From Erpobdella octoculata (lineage: Eukaryota > Annelida > Clitellata > Hirudinida > Erpobdellidae), in assembly GCA_963978895.1 (NCBI GenBank), contig OZ022239.1, positions 37,872,330-37,936,329 of the forward strand: a stretch of 64,000 nt of DNA. The letters are read 5' to 3'. This document shows positions 11,607-53,932 of the stretch, piece after piece. How positions within the stretch are numbered: the stretch's first letter is position 1; each line of letters begins with the position of its first letter. Below the pieces are notes generated by a model. The model was not told where the DNA came from, ran no database searches, and saw nothing but the letters and a program-made list of their open reading frames with translations. Both the position numbers and the translations under genes were made by a program.

Positions 11607-11769
11607 TATCAGTATCTTACGTTTAGTTTTATTGTAGTATTTCAGTATTAATAGTATTATTAATTAGTAAGTAGTAGTAGTAATTTATACTATCTGACAC
11701 CGACAGGGGTCGCTATAAGCCTTAATAAGCCTTAGTCTCAGCCCTTAATCAATCATTGCCACTTAGACT

Positions 11770-12459
11770 CTAGAGACTCGCTAGAGTGTGACTAAAGTTC
11801 TGAAGGTAGACAGACGTTACACTTTTCAACAATCCGGACGTAGGTATACCGAGCTCATTGCTTTTTTTGCTCGTTGTGTCGAATGTAAACATGTCTATTT
11901 TTAGTTTACGCACACGTCGATAGGTCATAAATTTAGAGTAAATTACATTTATGTCTATGGTCAGGGCTGTAACCAGGAATTTGGAAGTGGGGGCACAAAC
12001 ATTTTTGGGGGGCACTGTATAAATTTTATGTTCACATAAGTTGCACATTCCAGTGATTTGACCCTCAAAATGTGCTTCACGCAAAAAATCAGGCTTGGAA
12101 GATTGGTGATATACGGTCACAGAGAAACCTTGGAGTAGAAGACGTTTGAAGCATATGGAATCGGTAGGTATCGTGCCACGTTTCGGTGAGAAAAACACAA
12201 CGATTCCCTGTTCAGTCTGTAAGTTTAGCAGACCCTCAACTTTGCTGTTAATTGACCTGATATTGAGTAGGCCGAAGTTAGCTTTCCTCGTGGCGGAACG
12301 TGAATGACGTTTGAAGAAGGCAGCAACCCTTCCAGCATGCCTTCCCCTGTAGTGGTGATAGCGGTGAACAACTCCGCGCAACAAGCGAAGCTTGCAAAGA
12401 TTCGAAATTGTGCAACAGGTGGGACGGAGTGAGAAATTATTGAAGGAACGAAGTTGCAC
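11770..12459 (-). pseudogene. LINE endonuclease-domain fragment
   Basis: The minus-strand reading has ANFGLLNIRSINSKVEGLLNL, the N-terminal motif of the apurinic-like endonuclease of CR1/L2/jockey-type LINEs, followed by a decayed stretch (PTDSICFKRLLLQGFSVTVY, resembling the WHDTDSICFRR.GF region). Beyond about 12060 the similarity is lost. No RT follows, so this is a short orphan piece. Confidence 0.65.
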
Positions 12460-12504
12460 TCTTTGGTGAGGGATTGGTCAGCTGACGAGCCGGGAAGTTA
12501 GACA

Positions 12505-13211
12505 TCTATATATATATATATAAAAGAACATGTCCTGACTGACTGACTGACTGACTGACTGATAATCAACGCCGAGCTCAAACGCCTCATCCTAGGAACG
12601 TGAAATTTGGAACTTATATTACTTTTATTGCGTAAGCATCCACTAAGAAAGGATTTTTGAAAATTTTGCTCCTGAGGTGAAGAAACTGGAAAACAAACTT
12701 TTTTCTAAAACAATGTATATCTCGAAAACCAAAAATGAGGAGATTTTGAAATTTGGTATATGGATTCTTCTTGAAAAATAAAAAGATACGTGTTTTGCCA
12801 TTTTTTGAAAATTCGGTTTCCCGGACCTCAAATGTGGATTGGAAAATTGGGTTATTTGGTTTTTAAAGTAGCTGCTACTCCAAAACTGTGAATGTTACAG
12901 GAGTAAAAATTAATATTTAGTTTCTACTCCAAAAATAATGAAATACGTGTTTTAGCATTTTTTGAAAACGGGCCGGGCCAAACCTGAAGTCAAGGTGGGA
13001 CGGGCCAAAGTTCTTCATCAAGTATATAGAACTTCTAGGCCTGTAAAACGGGCCGTGCCGGCCAGGAATTTCGGTTTTTGAAACGGGCTGGGCCAAGTTG
13101 TCGACGGACCGAGCCGAGACCTACAAAATTGATCCGTGCAGTACTCTACTATGTATGCACGGTTCAAATTTTCTATTTTCATGCGAGCGAAGCCGCTACG
13201 GGCACTGCTAG
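12505..13211 (+). mobile_element. Helitron-like element, family B (complete, about 0.7 kb)
   Basis: It starts A|TCTATATATATATATA with AAAGAACATGTCCTGAC, then a (CTGA)n tract and ATAATCAACGCCGAGCTC. It ends GCGAGCGAAGCCGC...GGGCACTGCTAG|T. The interior is built from diverged copies of a roughly 155-165-bp module (ATTCGGTTTCC..GGACCTCAAATGTGG). No coding capacity; non-autonomous Helitron by its termini. Confidence 0.75.
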
Positions 13212-13214
13212 TAA

Positions 13215-13948
13215 TCTATATATATAAAAGAACATGTTCTGATAATCAACGCCGAGCTCAAACGCCTCATCCTAGGAACGTGAAATTTGGAAATTATATT
13301 GCCTTTATAGCGTAAGCACCCACTAAAAAAAGATTTTTAAAAATTTTGCTCCTGGGAGGATGAAACTGGAAAACAAATGTTTTTCTAAAACAATGTATAT
13401 CTCGAAAACCAAAAACGAAAGGCTTTTGAAATTTGGTATCTAGATTCTTCTTAAAAATTGAGAAAATACGTGTTTCACAATTTTTTGAAAATTTAGTTTC
13501 CAGGACCTTAAATGTGGGGTGGAAAATAGGGTTATTTGTTTTTTAAAATAAAAGCTACTCAAAAACCGCAAATGCTACAGATGTAAAAATTAATATTTAG
13601 TATCTACTCAAAAAATAATGATATACGTGTTTCACCATTTTTTTAAATTTGGTTTTCAGGACCTCAAATGTGGGGTAGAAAATACGGTTATTTGTTTTTT
13701 TAGAATAACTGCTACTCAAAAACTGTAAGTGCTACACATGTACAAATTACTTCAAATTAGTATTTAGTATTTACTCAAAAAATAAAGATATACGTATTTT
13801 ATCAATGTTTGATAATTTGGTGTTGAGGACCTCAAATAAGGGGTGAAAATAAGAATTTGATTAAAAACTCCTAAAACTAAAAATGTTAAAGTTTTGCAAT
13901 TTAGTACCGAAGTTATTTTTACAAAATAACAAATTACATGTTTTATTA
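13215..13948 (+). mobile_element. Helitron-like element, family B, 3'-truncated
   Basis: A second family-B copy begins A|TCTATATATATAAAAG just 3 bp after the 3' end of the preceding copy, in the same orientation. It carries four to five 155-165-bp modules and is cut off at 13948 by the foldback array at 13949. Confidence 0.7.
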
Positions 13949-14605
13949 AGGGCAAAACCAAAAGGGCGAACACAAAAGGACGAAACTAAAAAGGTCGAAT
14001 GCTAAAAAGAGCGCACAATAATAAGAGCAAAAATGAAAAGAGCGAAACTAAAAAGAGCGCACAATAAAATAAGCGAACATCAAAAAGGTGAAAACATGGA
14101 ATGTTATAATTAAAAATCTAACCCACACTAGGACACAAACAATATTTCTTTCTTTTACTATCTTGTTCTCTTTCCCTCTCTTTCCTTTTTTCCATTTGTG
14201 ATTTTTTTCTATTCCTTTTCCTTGATAATGATGATATTGCGGCGGGGTGTTCAAAATTGTTAGTAGATATTATAACAGTTAATCGTTTCCTTACCCCCTC
14301 TCTTTCTTTCCATTTGTTTTCTTCTCTCTTTGTTTTTCCTCTCTCTTTCTCTCTCTCATAGTTTTCTATGAAGATACACTAATACAAATGTTACAAACAC
14401 ATTAATAAAACATTAATTCCAGATGCCATGGTCACGGTCGGAAAGCTTCCAAACAAATTACGGTTTAAACTTGAATTTCTAGATATGTATTTTTGGTAAC
14501 AAGATGGTTGTAGAAAAATTTGCTCACGTACAAACTATTTAATTCTACAGCTTCTGTACAAAAAGTGATGGGCAAATTATACCCAGCAGTGCAGAGCTAT
14601 ATCTG

Positions 14606-15470
14606 ATGAAAAAAAATGAAAAAAGCATTCACTACATACGTGCGACCATTGCTCGAATACTGCTCTCCAGTTTGGAGCCCTCGGCACAAGTACCTAATCG
14701 ACGGCCTGGAGAAGGTTCAGAAAAGATTCACCCGAATGGTTCCATATATCAGCCATCTACCATACTCGACCCGTCTCAGCTTTTTGGGATTGAAAACTCT
14801 GGAAGAGCGCAGACTTAACGCAGACCTTTGTTTCTGCTACAGATCTTTAAATGGAATGGTGGATTATAGCCTGGTTGGACAATTTAAACGAGCAAATTAT
14901 GAAAAAACAAGGGGCCATAGCTACAAACTGATGCCAGGTCAATATAGAACTGACGATGCCAGGTTTTTCATAACTGGACGCGTGGTCTCAGCATGGAATT
15001 CTTTGCCTCAGGATGTTGTTGGATCATCAAACTACAGTCGGTTCAGAAGCTTGATAAATCAGATGGATTTATCTAAGTTTTCAAGACTTTGAATTTTTCA
15101 TGAAGCATTAGCAGATCTGGATGTCAAATGAACAGATTTTTGGAAGTATTTAGAGGGATTTTGAAGATTGCGGTGGAAGTTTCAACTTCACGGCATTATG
15201 TATAAGCGTTAAGAACAACAATTTGTCAGGTTTAACCGTTCCATAAATGCAAAATTTAAATATTTACAAGACTTAATATCTTATTCAATATGTTATACGC
15301 GAGCATACTTTGCTATTGTATGTTTCTAACATCTTAACAATTTACGATTTGCAACTGAGTGTGTACATATTTCGTTTATTGGTTTTTTTTGTTTCGCTTG
15401 TACTGTCCGAACGGTATTAGAAGCCGATAGGCCCTTCTGTTTGAGAATAAATAAATAAATAAATAAACAA
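14606..15470 (+). pseudogene. LINE 3' fragment (RT C-terminus, 3' UTR and tail)
   Basis: The ORF 14616-15092 encodes the C-terminal region of a CR1/L2/jockey-type reverse transcriptase: YVRPLLEYCSPVWSP, KVQKRFTRMVPY, LGLKTLEERRLNADL and GRVVSAWNSLPQDVV. A 3' UTR of about 350 bp follows and ends in (AATA)n at 15447-15467, a typical LINE tail. The 5' part is missing, as expected from abortive reverse transcription. It is a different subfamily from the LINE at 59727-63975, whose tail is AAT-based. Confidence 0.85.
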
Positions 15471-15683
15471 AGAACAATAATATTATAAACTACATTGTTA
15501 AATTAAACTTTAGTTAAAAGATTTTTGGACATTTTAACTGGGAACAATTTGATCGCGGACATTTTATATAGCGCTAAAAAGTTGAAAAAATATACGCACT
15601 TAAAATATAAGTTTTATCATGTTCTGTTTGATCATGGAACCAAAAGAAAGATAGAGAACACTTTATTTGTTTGTGTGCGTGCG

Positions 15684-15685
<2 letters not shown>

Positions 15686-15733
<48 letters not shown>

Positions 15734-15860
15734 AGAAGCGGAAAGAAGAAAGAGAGTGAACAAGTAAGAATGTGAATAAGCAAAAGAAAGGCTTAATTTG
15801 TGCGTGTGTGTGTGTGTGTTTGTGTTTGTGTGTGTGTGACAGAGAGAGAGAGAACACGGC
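15686..15860. repeat. (GA)n / (TG)n / (GA)n compound microsatellite
   Basis: A GA run at 15688-15727, a TG-rich run around 15802-15838, and another GA run at 15840-15852. The S/L- and H/T-repeat reading frames over it are artefacts. Confidence 0.9.
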
Positions 15861-15896
15861 AATGGCGAGTATCTCAAATGGTTAAATTTTAAATTA

Positions 15897-16400
15897 CTAG
15901 CAAAGTTGTTAGGAGTTTTTAGAGGTTTTTCTATCTTTTTTTCTTGCCTTTTCTCTCGCTCTGTTTTTTTTCTTTTCCAGCTTGTTCTCCCGTTTTCGCT
16001 CACATGCCCGCCTCCACTCGCTCTGCCGTTACGCTCATTCTCTCACTTGCTTGCCCTATTTCGATGCCTTTTCCGCTTCCGCTTGCTTTCTTCTCCCACT
16101 TCTCTTTTCTTCCTTTTTCTCCTAATTTTTTTGCCCATAAAACGTAAAATATATTTGTCAAAAGTTGCTTGAAGCATACTTCAAAATTTATTACATGAAG
16201 TAAATTTAAATTTTGTTACGCAATAACTTTCGATGTTTTTACATAGGAACTTTTGGTTTGGGAAATTTTTTGGGCATAAAAAATCAAATAAACAATTACC
16301 CTATTTTTCCCCTTTGATTTTTCCTTTTCCGTGCTAAATTTAGTTAAAATTGGTTAAACGGTTTGGATTTGTATAGAAAACAAACAATTAAACAGAAAGT
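15897..16400 (-). mobile_element. Helitron-like element, family A long variant (reverse)
   Basis: The minus-strand 3' end at 15897 is CTAG|T, followed inward by the family-A pyrimidine-rich repeats (15950-16130 on the plus strand). It continues into the long-variant body shared with 20520-20870 and 23205-23470 (TTGTTACGCAATAACTTT, ACTTTTGG, GGTTTGGATTTGTATAG). The 5' end is not sharp. Confidence 0.55.
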
Positions 16401-16740
16401 CATTTTTTAGTTTCGCCCTTTTCATTTTCGCCCTTTTTATCGTGCGCTCTTTTTAGCATTCGCCCTTTTTAGTTTCGCCCTTTTGTTTCGCCCTTATGTT
16501 TTTGCCCTTTTGATAGTAAACCCATAGTATTAGTTAACTTTAAGAGGAAGTTTTGGATTATAAAGTTAGCATTTTGGTTGTCGAATAAGGGTGTTTGAAT
16601 GACTTATTATTACGATAACTTTTCTATGTGTATTTGTGTTTTGTCTATGTACGTAGTGCTTCCTAGTTTGGTTGTGATAATTTTAGAAAACACAGTATGC
16701 CTGCAATAAAGTTTCATGGGTGTCCGGAAAATTTGTCGCG

Positions 16741-17034
<294 letters not shown>

Positions 17035-17040
17035 TGACAA

Positions 17041-17781
17041 AAAGTAGCTCCTAGTCTTGCCGCTTGCCTCTCCTAGAAAATAGGAACTCTACGCCCATGA
17101 TGGCCACGACTATTTTTGGAAAAGATTGCGTTATTTAGTGTTTCTTAAAAACTGTAAAAGTTTTAAAAGTTTTGATGCCCATTATTTGGTAGCGATATAC
17201 GTATGTGAGTTGATTGTGTTAAACAAGTTTTATTCTATCACGTATAGTTTTTTTTATATAATTGAGTTGAATACAAGTATAAAAAATGGTGGCCATTCAG
17301 TAAAGCTTTTCCCAATTTCTTTTTATTCAATATTTCGGTTATTGAATCTGTAACAACATTTACCAAATCAGAAAACACTGGTAAACTTTTGTAAAATCAT
17401 TTCTCATAATTCTTAAACCTAAGTTATGTTAACAGCTTTTAAAGTAAAAATTATTTGTTTAAATTTAATTTCTGTTAACCGTTTTTTAAGTAAAAAGTTA
17501 TTTGAAAAATGTCATTCTATAACCATCTACGACCCTAAGTGTCTAACAATAGAAACAATCGTGACAGGAGAATAAGAAAAAATTTATTTTCACATAGTTT
17601 CAATTGTTGAACAAAATTGCAATAAGTTTTATAAAATTGAAAATAAGCAATCACAATAGTTAAATAACATAACTGAGTATAAGCTAAACAAATTTTTTAC
17701 AGTTGATTGAGTTAATTTCAAGTCACACAAACAATTTTCAGCCTTCTTAAACTTCAACTGATCTGTAAAATAAATAAATAA

Positions 17782-17852
<71 letters not shown>

Positions 17853-18120
17853 CAAACGTTTGTGCAAAATCTTAGGTTTTTAGGATAATATTTAGAGGTT
17901 GCTCAATGAATAATGAAAATTTACTATGTTACAGCATATCATGCTGTAACAAACACAACTAGTTTATTACCACTTCAAGAAGTTTAACACAATATTTAAA
18001 ACATGAGTTAAAGCTTTGGTGAACAATTAAACATTTTCAAAAAACCCTTCAAATAATGTGAATAACATTCAAATGTTACACAATTTGCAAGATCAAAAGT
18101 TTAGTCTGTAACAACAGTAG
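17041..18120. other. Intergenic AT-rich sequence, no gene seen
   Basis: No ORF with recognisable content. It contains a (TA)n tract at 17786-17848 preceded by (AAAT)n. The right part abuts the broken transposon-like gene at 18130. Confidence 0.5.
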
Positions 18121-18126
18121 CATATG

Positions 18127-19350
18127 TCATCAAGATGCTTTTGCGCAATCTGGAATGCGTTTTTGGTTGTCCTCAACAACTTGTATCAATTTTTGCATTT
18201 CTGCTTCAGTTTTTGTGATGGATTCATTAAACGTGCTCACAAGAGCAACGGAACGTTCAGCAGTGTCATTGATAACTTTCACAGATTTAACAATTGTTTT
18301 AGTATCACGAAATTCAGCAATTTCTTTCCAGGTATTTGGATCAGTTCCTGACAAATTGTTTACAACATGACCAAATGACTGTAAAGCAGCAGTTGATGAT
18401 GATGTCACAAGCTCATGAAGTTTCTTCTTTTCAAATTTGTTGAATTCTGCTGCTGGACACTTTATACTTCTGACACTCCAATCAGCTCCACTTTGAATCA
18501 TAGCTTCAACAATCAATTTTTTTTCTGTAACACAAACCCTGCTAGAAAATACTGAAAGTGGAATCATTTCTGACCCAAGATACCAAGTGTGATTTTGAAA
18601 CTTCTTCATTGTAGCATTTGAAATGACCTCGTTGATCTCAGAATATTTTTTATTCAGGTCATTTTCTGGAGCATCACTGATCATTGGACAGGCAATCCAT
18701 GCTGATGCATAGACATGAGTAGCAAAGATACAAATTTCGCACAAGTTTTCTGTTCTTTCACAGTCAGCTTGAATTCATTTTTTAAAAGGTAATTCTTCAT
18801 ACAATAAATGACTTTAGCCATCCACCTAGCCATATGATAAGCTCCCGGCATGCGAAAGCGATACTTCTTGGTGGCATTGTCTGATAATGGAAAACCCAAA
18901 ACTAAAAGACACAGCTCGATCATCTCTTTGTAGTCTTCTCTTGGTAAGTGCAAAAAATCATCTAATGAGAAAGACTGATCTAAGTTGCTAAAGCAAGACG
19001 GGCATCATCTAATGGGGCAAAATTGACTTGATTTATGCTCGGCCAACATTTCTGAAAGCGATCAAATAGAGCTATGTTGGGCCCATTGCTGGGTTCAAGC
19101 AGAACTGAGTAGATTTCCCCAATAATTAATTCATGCAGGTAGTGACGGCAAGCAAAGTAGAGATGTTTTCCCATCAACTTGTCTAGCATGATGAATGCAC
19201 CATTTTTGGAACCCGTGTTTGACGTTGTTGTGTCAAAACACATACCAACAATATCATTTGCAACATTCCATATGGTCAGTAACTGGAAGGTTGCTTTTGC
19301 TTGTGCCAGTCCAGTGCCAGATGGTATCTTTACAACATGGGTTAAAATTT
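18127..19350 (-). pseudogene. Broken transposon-like gene of a widespread invertebrate family
   Basis: Minus-strand pieces read continuously if two frameshifts are allowed. The first (from about 19345) has GTGLAQAKATFQLLTIWN, MCFDTTTSNTGSKNGAFIML and FACRHYLHELIIGEIY. The second (18953-18745) has LHLPREDYKEMIELCLLVLG and PGAYHMARWMAKVIYCMKNY. The third (18744-18130) has SAWIACPMISDAPENDL, WYLGSEMIPLSVFS and a C-terminal helical tail. Frame shifts fall near 18980 and 18745. I recognise this layout as a protein family multiplied in genomes such as Hydra and aphids and thought to derive from a DNA transposon, but I cannot name the superfamily. It starts without a methionine and is not functional here. 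Confidence 0.6.
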
Positions 19351-19526
19351 ACAAGTTTTATTCGACCATAATGCTACTTTTGTAAGATTAAAAGGCCATT
19401 GAGCAAGTTCTAAATATTAATTTATTTTCATTATCTTGTGCACAGTAAATTTCAATGCCAATTGGCACAAAAAATAACTGTACAATCAGATCAGAATTTT
19501 TTTTTTATGTGTTAAATTGAACATCC

Positions 19527-23201
<3,675 letters not shown>

Positions 23202-23649
23202 TTGTCTTTTATAGAAATCTGAACCGCTGGAGCGATCTTGATGAAATTTGGCAAGGATGTAGTTCTCATACAGGAAAAGAAAGTTAAAAAGGTTTGGACT
23301 CCCTACTTTCCTTTCCCGGCTCAGGGGGGTCGAAAAACCTTTTTTAGGCCAAAAGTGCCTATGTACGACCATAAAAGGTAATTGCGTAATAAATTTCAAA
23401 TTTAGTTTACGTAACAACGTTTGAAGGTTTCAAGCAATTTTTAAAAATCTATTTTACGATTTATAGACTAAAAGAAGTCAAGAAAGAGTGGAAAAGAGAA
23501 AATTAGCGCGAGCGGGAACAGGAACGGGAACGGAAAAGCAACTGGGAACGGGAAAGCGACCGGAAGCGGGAAAACAAACGGGGAAGGAAATGGAAGCAAG
23601 AGAGAAAAACGATAAAAACCCTCTGAAAACCCTCTAAAAACCCCGCTAG
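23202..23649 (+). mobile_element. Helitron-like element, family A long variant
   Basis: It runs from TAGAAATCTGAACCGCTGG (inverted equivalent at 20800) through the ACGCAATAA block and AGCGACCGGAAGCGGG repeats to CCCTCTAAAAACCCCGCTAG|T at 23649. It begins where the 5' LTR of the SAP element is cut. Confidence 0.65.
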
Positions 23650-23900
23650 TATTAAATAAAAGTTAATATTTTGTGTACTTTTTTTAAATTAATTTGATGT
23701 TTTACATAAAAATACAACATACTAGTGTATATTGGCATTGTCATTTAAGTTTGAAGAATTTCTAGGTTGAATTTAAAAAATCTTCGCCCCCCCCCAAGAT
23801 TCCGTTGAATTTTCACCTCTGGTAAATTTCGATAAATAAACCATGAATTCTGATTATTCGCAAAAACATTCGTTATATGAGTGAATGAACTCTTACAACT

Positions 23901-50986
<27,086 letters not shown>

Positions 50987-51800
50987 CTAGATTCAAAACC
51001 CAAAAAAGTTTATAAATTTAAATATTAAGTGTGGATATTATCTAAAATTCATCTAGATTTGAAATCAGAAGAATACTTAGTAGATTTAGTAAGTTGATTG
51101 ATCAAAACACTTTTCTACTGTGACTGAAAACAAATGACTGAATAGTGAAAACCACTGTTTCAGGATTGTTATTGCACCGGTGAAATGATTGAAAAATTGT
51201 CACAATTACAATTTAAGTTTTTTTTAATGCTGAATGACATTTAAATAGTGAATCATTATTCAAATGAAATCAATTGGATTATAATAAAATATATTCAAAC
51301 ATCTCGCTGTTGAAGAACAGGTTATTATTTAAAGTTATGTGGTCAGACTGGTTTACCAACAATTGGAAAAATTTTCCAACATGCGTTTAAGTTTGTCAAA
51401 TCATGTACAATTTAAATTATAATTATTGACCAAGAAATTAGTTTACAAAAATAAAAAAAATTACTTCATCGCTTTTTTAATTTGTCATTCATTTGTTTGG
51501 CTTCTGTTTCTGAATTTTTGAAAACAAAAAACTATAACTTTTAAAAATTAATAAAATATCTTTAAATTATTTTTTGTGTTTTTGTCAAGTTTGAAAACTA
51601 TTTAAATAACTAAAAAATACCCGGTCAAAAATGACGGTTTTTTTGTTTCTATTGAACGGTCAGATATTAAATAAAGAACGTTTTCTATTTCTACTATTTT
51701 ATTACAAAGTTTTTATTAGGTCACTTTCTTGTCTGTTTGTTTGGTTGTTCATTCGTATGTCTGTCCGCAAAATTTCCGACAAGCTACAAAATAAATATAT
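50987..51800. other. 5' side of the PPP1R16-like gene, no start exon identified
   Basis: AT-rich sequence. The initiating exon of the gene was sought here and further upstream without success. 51611-51650 contains the family-C hairpin phrase (CCCGGTCAAAAATGACGG). Confidence 0.4.
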
Positions 51801-51812
51801 ATTTATTTGCTA

Positions 51813-52600
51813 CTAGCGCGGTTACCCGGCGTTGATCGAGGTATTCAGAGTATTTTTATCGTTTTTCTCTCTTGCTCCCGTTTTCTTCCCCGCTTGCTCT
51901 CCCGCTTCCGATCGCTTTCCCGTTCCCGGTCGCTTTTCCGTTCCCGATCACACTTCTCTCCCGTTCCCGTTCCCTCTTGCGCTCATTCTCTCTTTTCCAC
52001 TCTTTCTTAACTTTTTAGCCCATAAAACGTAAAATAGATTTGCTAAAAGTTGCTTGGAGGCTGCAAACGTTATTACGTAAGCTCAATTTGAATTTTATTA
52101 CGCAACTAGCGGGGTTACCCGGCGTTGCCCGGGGTTTTTAGAGGTTTTTCTAATGTTTGTCTCTCTCGCTCCCGTTTCCTTCTCCACTTTCCTGTTTTCG
52201 TCGCGTTCCCGGTCGCTTTTCCGCTCTCGTTCGTTTTTCAGCTCCCGGTCGCTTTCCCGCTCAGAAGTTTTGTTATCGATTTTCTCTCTTGCTCGCGTTT
52301 CCTTCCAAGCTTGCTCTCCCGATTCCAGTCGCTTTCCGCGTTCCCGGTCGCTTTCCCGTTCCCGGTCGCTTTCCCGTTCCCGGTCGCTTTCCCGTTCCCG
52401 GTCGCTTTCCCGTTCCCGGTCGCTTTCCCGTTCCAGGTCGCTTTCCCGTTCCCGGTCGCTTTCCCGTTCCCGGTCGCTTTCGAGCATTCATTTTTATATA
52501 TATAGATTATCTTTGATGGTCGTAAATAAGCACTTTTGGCCTGGAAAGTTTTTTGGCTCCCCCTGAATAACAAACAATTATAAAAAAAAATAATGTGCCC
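51813..52600 (-). mobile_element. Helitron-like element, family A long variant (host of a nested Helitron)
   Basis: Minus-strand 3' terminus CCGGGTAACCGCGCTAG|T at 51813. Pyrimidine repeats (51850-51990) are followed by the long-variant body ending ...TTATTACGCAA (52105), and the same body resumes after the nested copy at 52507 with TTATCTTTGATGGTCG. In undisturbed copies (20636) these two halves are contiguous (ACGCAATTATTTTTGATGGTCG). Confidence 0.8.
52106..52506 (-). mobile_element. Helitron-like element, family A, nested
   Basis: Minus strand: begins A|TCTATATATATAAAAATG (52506) and ends hairpin CCCCGGGCAACGCCGGG, TAACCCCGCTAG|T (52106). It contains about nine near-identical GGGAACGGGAAAGCGACC units (52340-52490). 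Inserted exactly between A and T of the host Helitron with no duplication. Confidence 0.88.
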
Positions 52601-53097
52601 AACGTTTTTTGTTGTATATTAATTAGAAACTGTTCTAAAGTATGTTATCATAATGTGACCAAGTAATTCAGACAGAAGCGTGGATTGAGGGGGCTGAGGG
52701 GGGCTAAGGCCCCCTAAGATATCTCCACCAAATAGAAAAAATATTTTTTATAGCTCACCCATGATTGAATATTTTGATTAAGCGTTGATAAAAGCAGTAT
52801 TTATCATTCTTTTTTAATTATGGCCACTTAGTTATATCCCTGCTAATATTTTTCAATCTTGTAGTGCCTTCGGTCCATCCGATTGAACTTGTATAAACTT
52901 AAGCCTCGTGTATCTTGACGAACAATTAGCATATTCTTATCCTACCCGGCTGTTAGAGATTTCTTACCAAGATTTTTCCAATTCATTTTAAATTATTTTT
53001 ATTAGCTTATACACGATTGAGTATTTAGATTAGTTGATGAAAGCAGTATTTATCATACTTGTTGAATAATATCCAGTTAGTTAAATATCTGCAATTA
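52600..53097. other. Intergenic AT-rich repeat remnants
   Basis: GAGGGGGCTGAGGGGGGCTAAGGCCCCC (52687-52715) resembles a hAT-MITE body near its terminus. No ORF. Confidence 0.35.
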
Positions 53098-53932
53098 TCT
53101 ATATATATATATATATATATATATAAGAACATGTCCTGACTGACTGACTGACTGACTAACTGACTAACTGATAATCAACGCCGAGCTCAAACGCCTCATC
53201 ATAGTTACGTGAAATTTGAAACTTATATTACGTTTATAGCGTAAGCACCCACTAAAAAAGGATTTTTAAAAATTTTGCTCCTTAGAGGATGAAACTGGAA
53301 AACAAATGTTTTTCTAAAACAACGCTTATCTCAAAAACCAAAAACGAAGGACTTTTGAAATTTAGTATCTAGATTCTTCTTAAAAAATGAAAAAATACGT
53401 GTTTCACCATTTTTTGAAAATTCGTTTTCCAGGACCTCAAATGTGGAGTGGAAAATAAGGTTATTTGTTTTTTAAAGTAACAACTACTCAAAAACTGTGA
53501 ACGCTACATATGTAAAAATTAATATTTAGTATCTACTCAAAAAATAATTATATACGTGTTTCACCATTATTTAAAAATTTGGTTTCCAGGACCTCAAATG
53601 TGGGGTGGAAAATAGGGTTATTGGTTTTTTAAAATAACTTCTACTCAAAAACTTTAAGTGCTACTGAAGTAAAATTTAGTATTTAGTTTTTACTCAAAAA
53701 ATAAAGTTTTACCACTTTTTGAAGATTTGGTTTCCAGAACCTCAAACGTGGGGTGGAAAAAAGAAAAACTGAACAAGTGAAGGTTTTAAAATTTGGTATT
53801 TGGGATCTTCTTAAAAATTAAAATTATACATGTGTAACCGTATTTAAATAATTTATTTTCTGGGACCTCAAATGTGGAGTGGAAAATATGGTTGATTCGT
53901 TATTATAGTAACTGCCACTTAAAAATCAACAA
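53098..53932 (+). mobile_element. Helitron-like element, family B, 3'-truncated
   Basis: Starts A|TCTATATATATATATA, (CTGA)n, ATAATCAACGCCGAGCTC and contains five 155-165-bp modules (ACCTCAAATGTGGGGTGG at 53426, 53590 and onwards). Its 3' end is replaced by the start of the next copy at 53933. Confidence 0.7.

Larger units (their letters stand above)
13949..16512. mobile_element. Foldback element FB-c (inverted 'AAAGGGCGAAAC' arrays), composite
   Basis: The left block (13949-14095) has tandem units such as aaaagggcgaac, aaaaagagcgcac, aaaagagcgaaac. The right block (16410-16512) is the same unit inverted (tttcgcccttttc, gtgcgctcttttta). Ends read GGGCAAAACC on the left and, inverted, GGGTTTACTATC on the right. 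The space between is filled by a LINE 3' fragment, microsatellites and a Helitron, so the element is composite or has been invaded. No convincing flanking duplication was found. Confidence 0.55.

Noticed and set aside
52098..52573. Arg/Glu/Ser-rich and Pro/Phe/Ala-rich frames, also at 6171-6481, 8524-8805, 24196-24508, 43324-43802 and 49270-49710
   Set aside because: All coincide with the purine-rich internal repeats of family-A Helitrons and appear on both strands in every frame.
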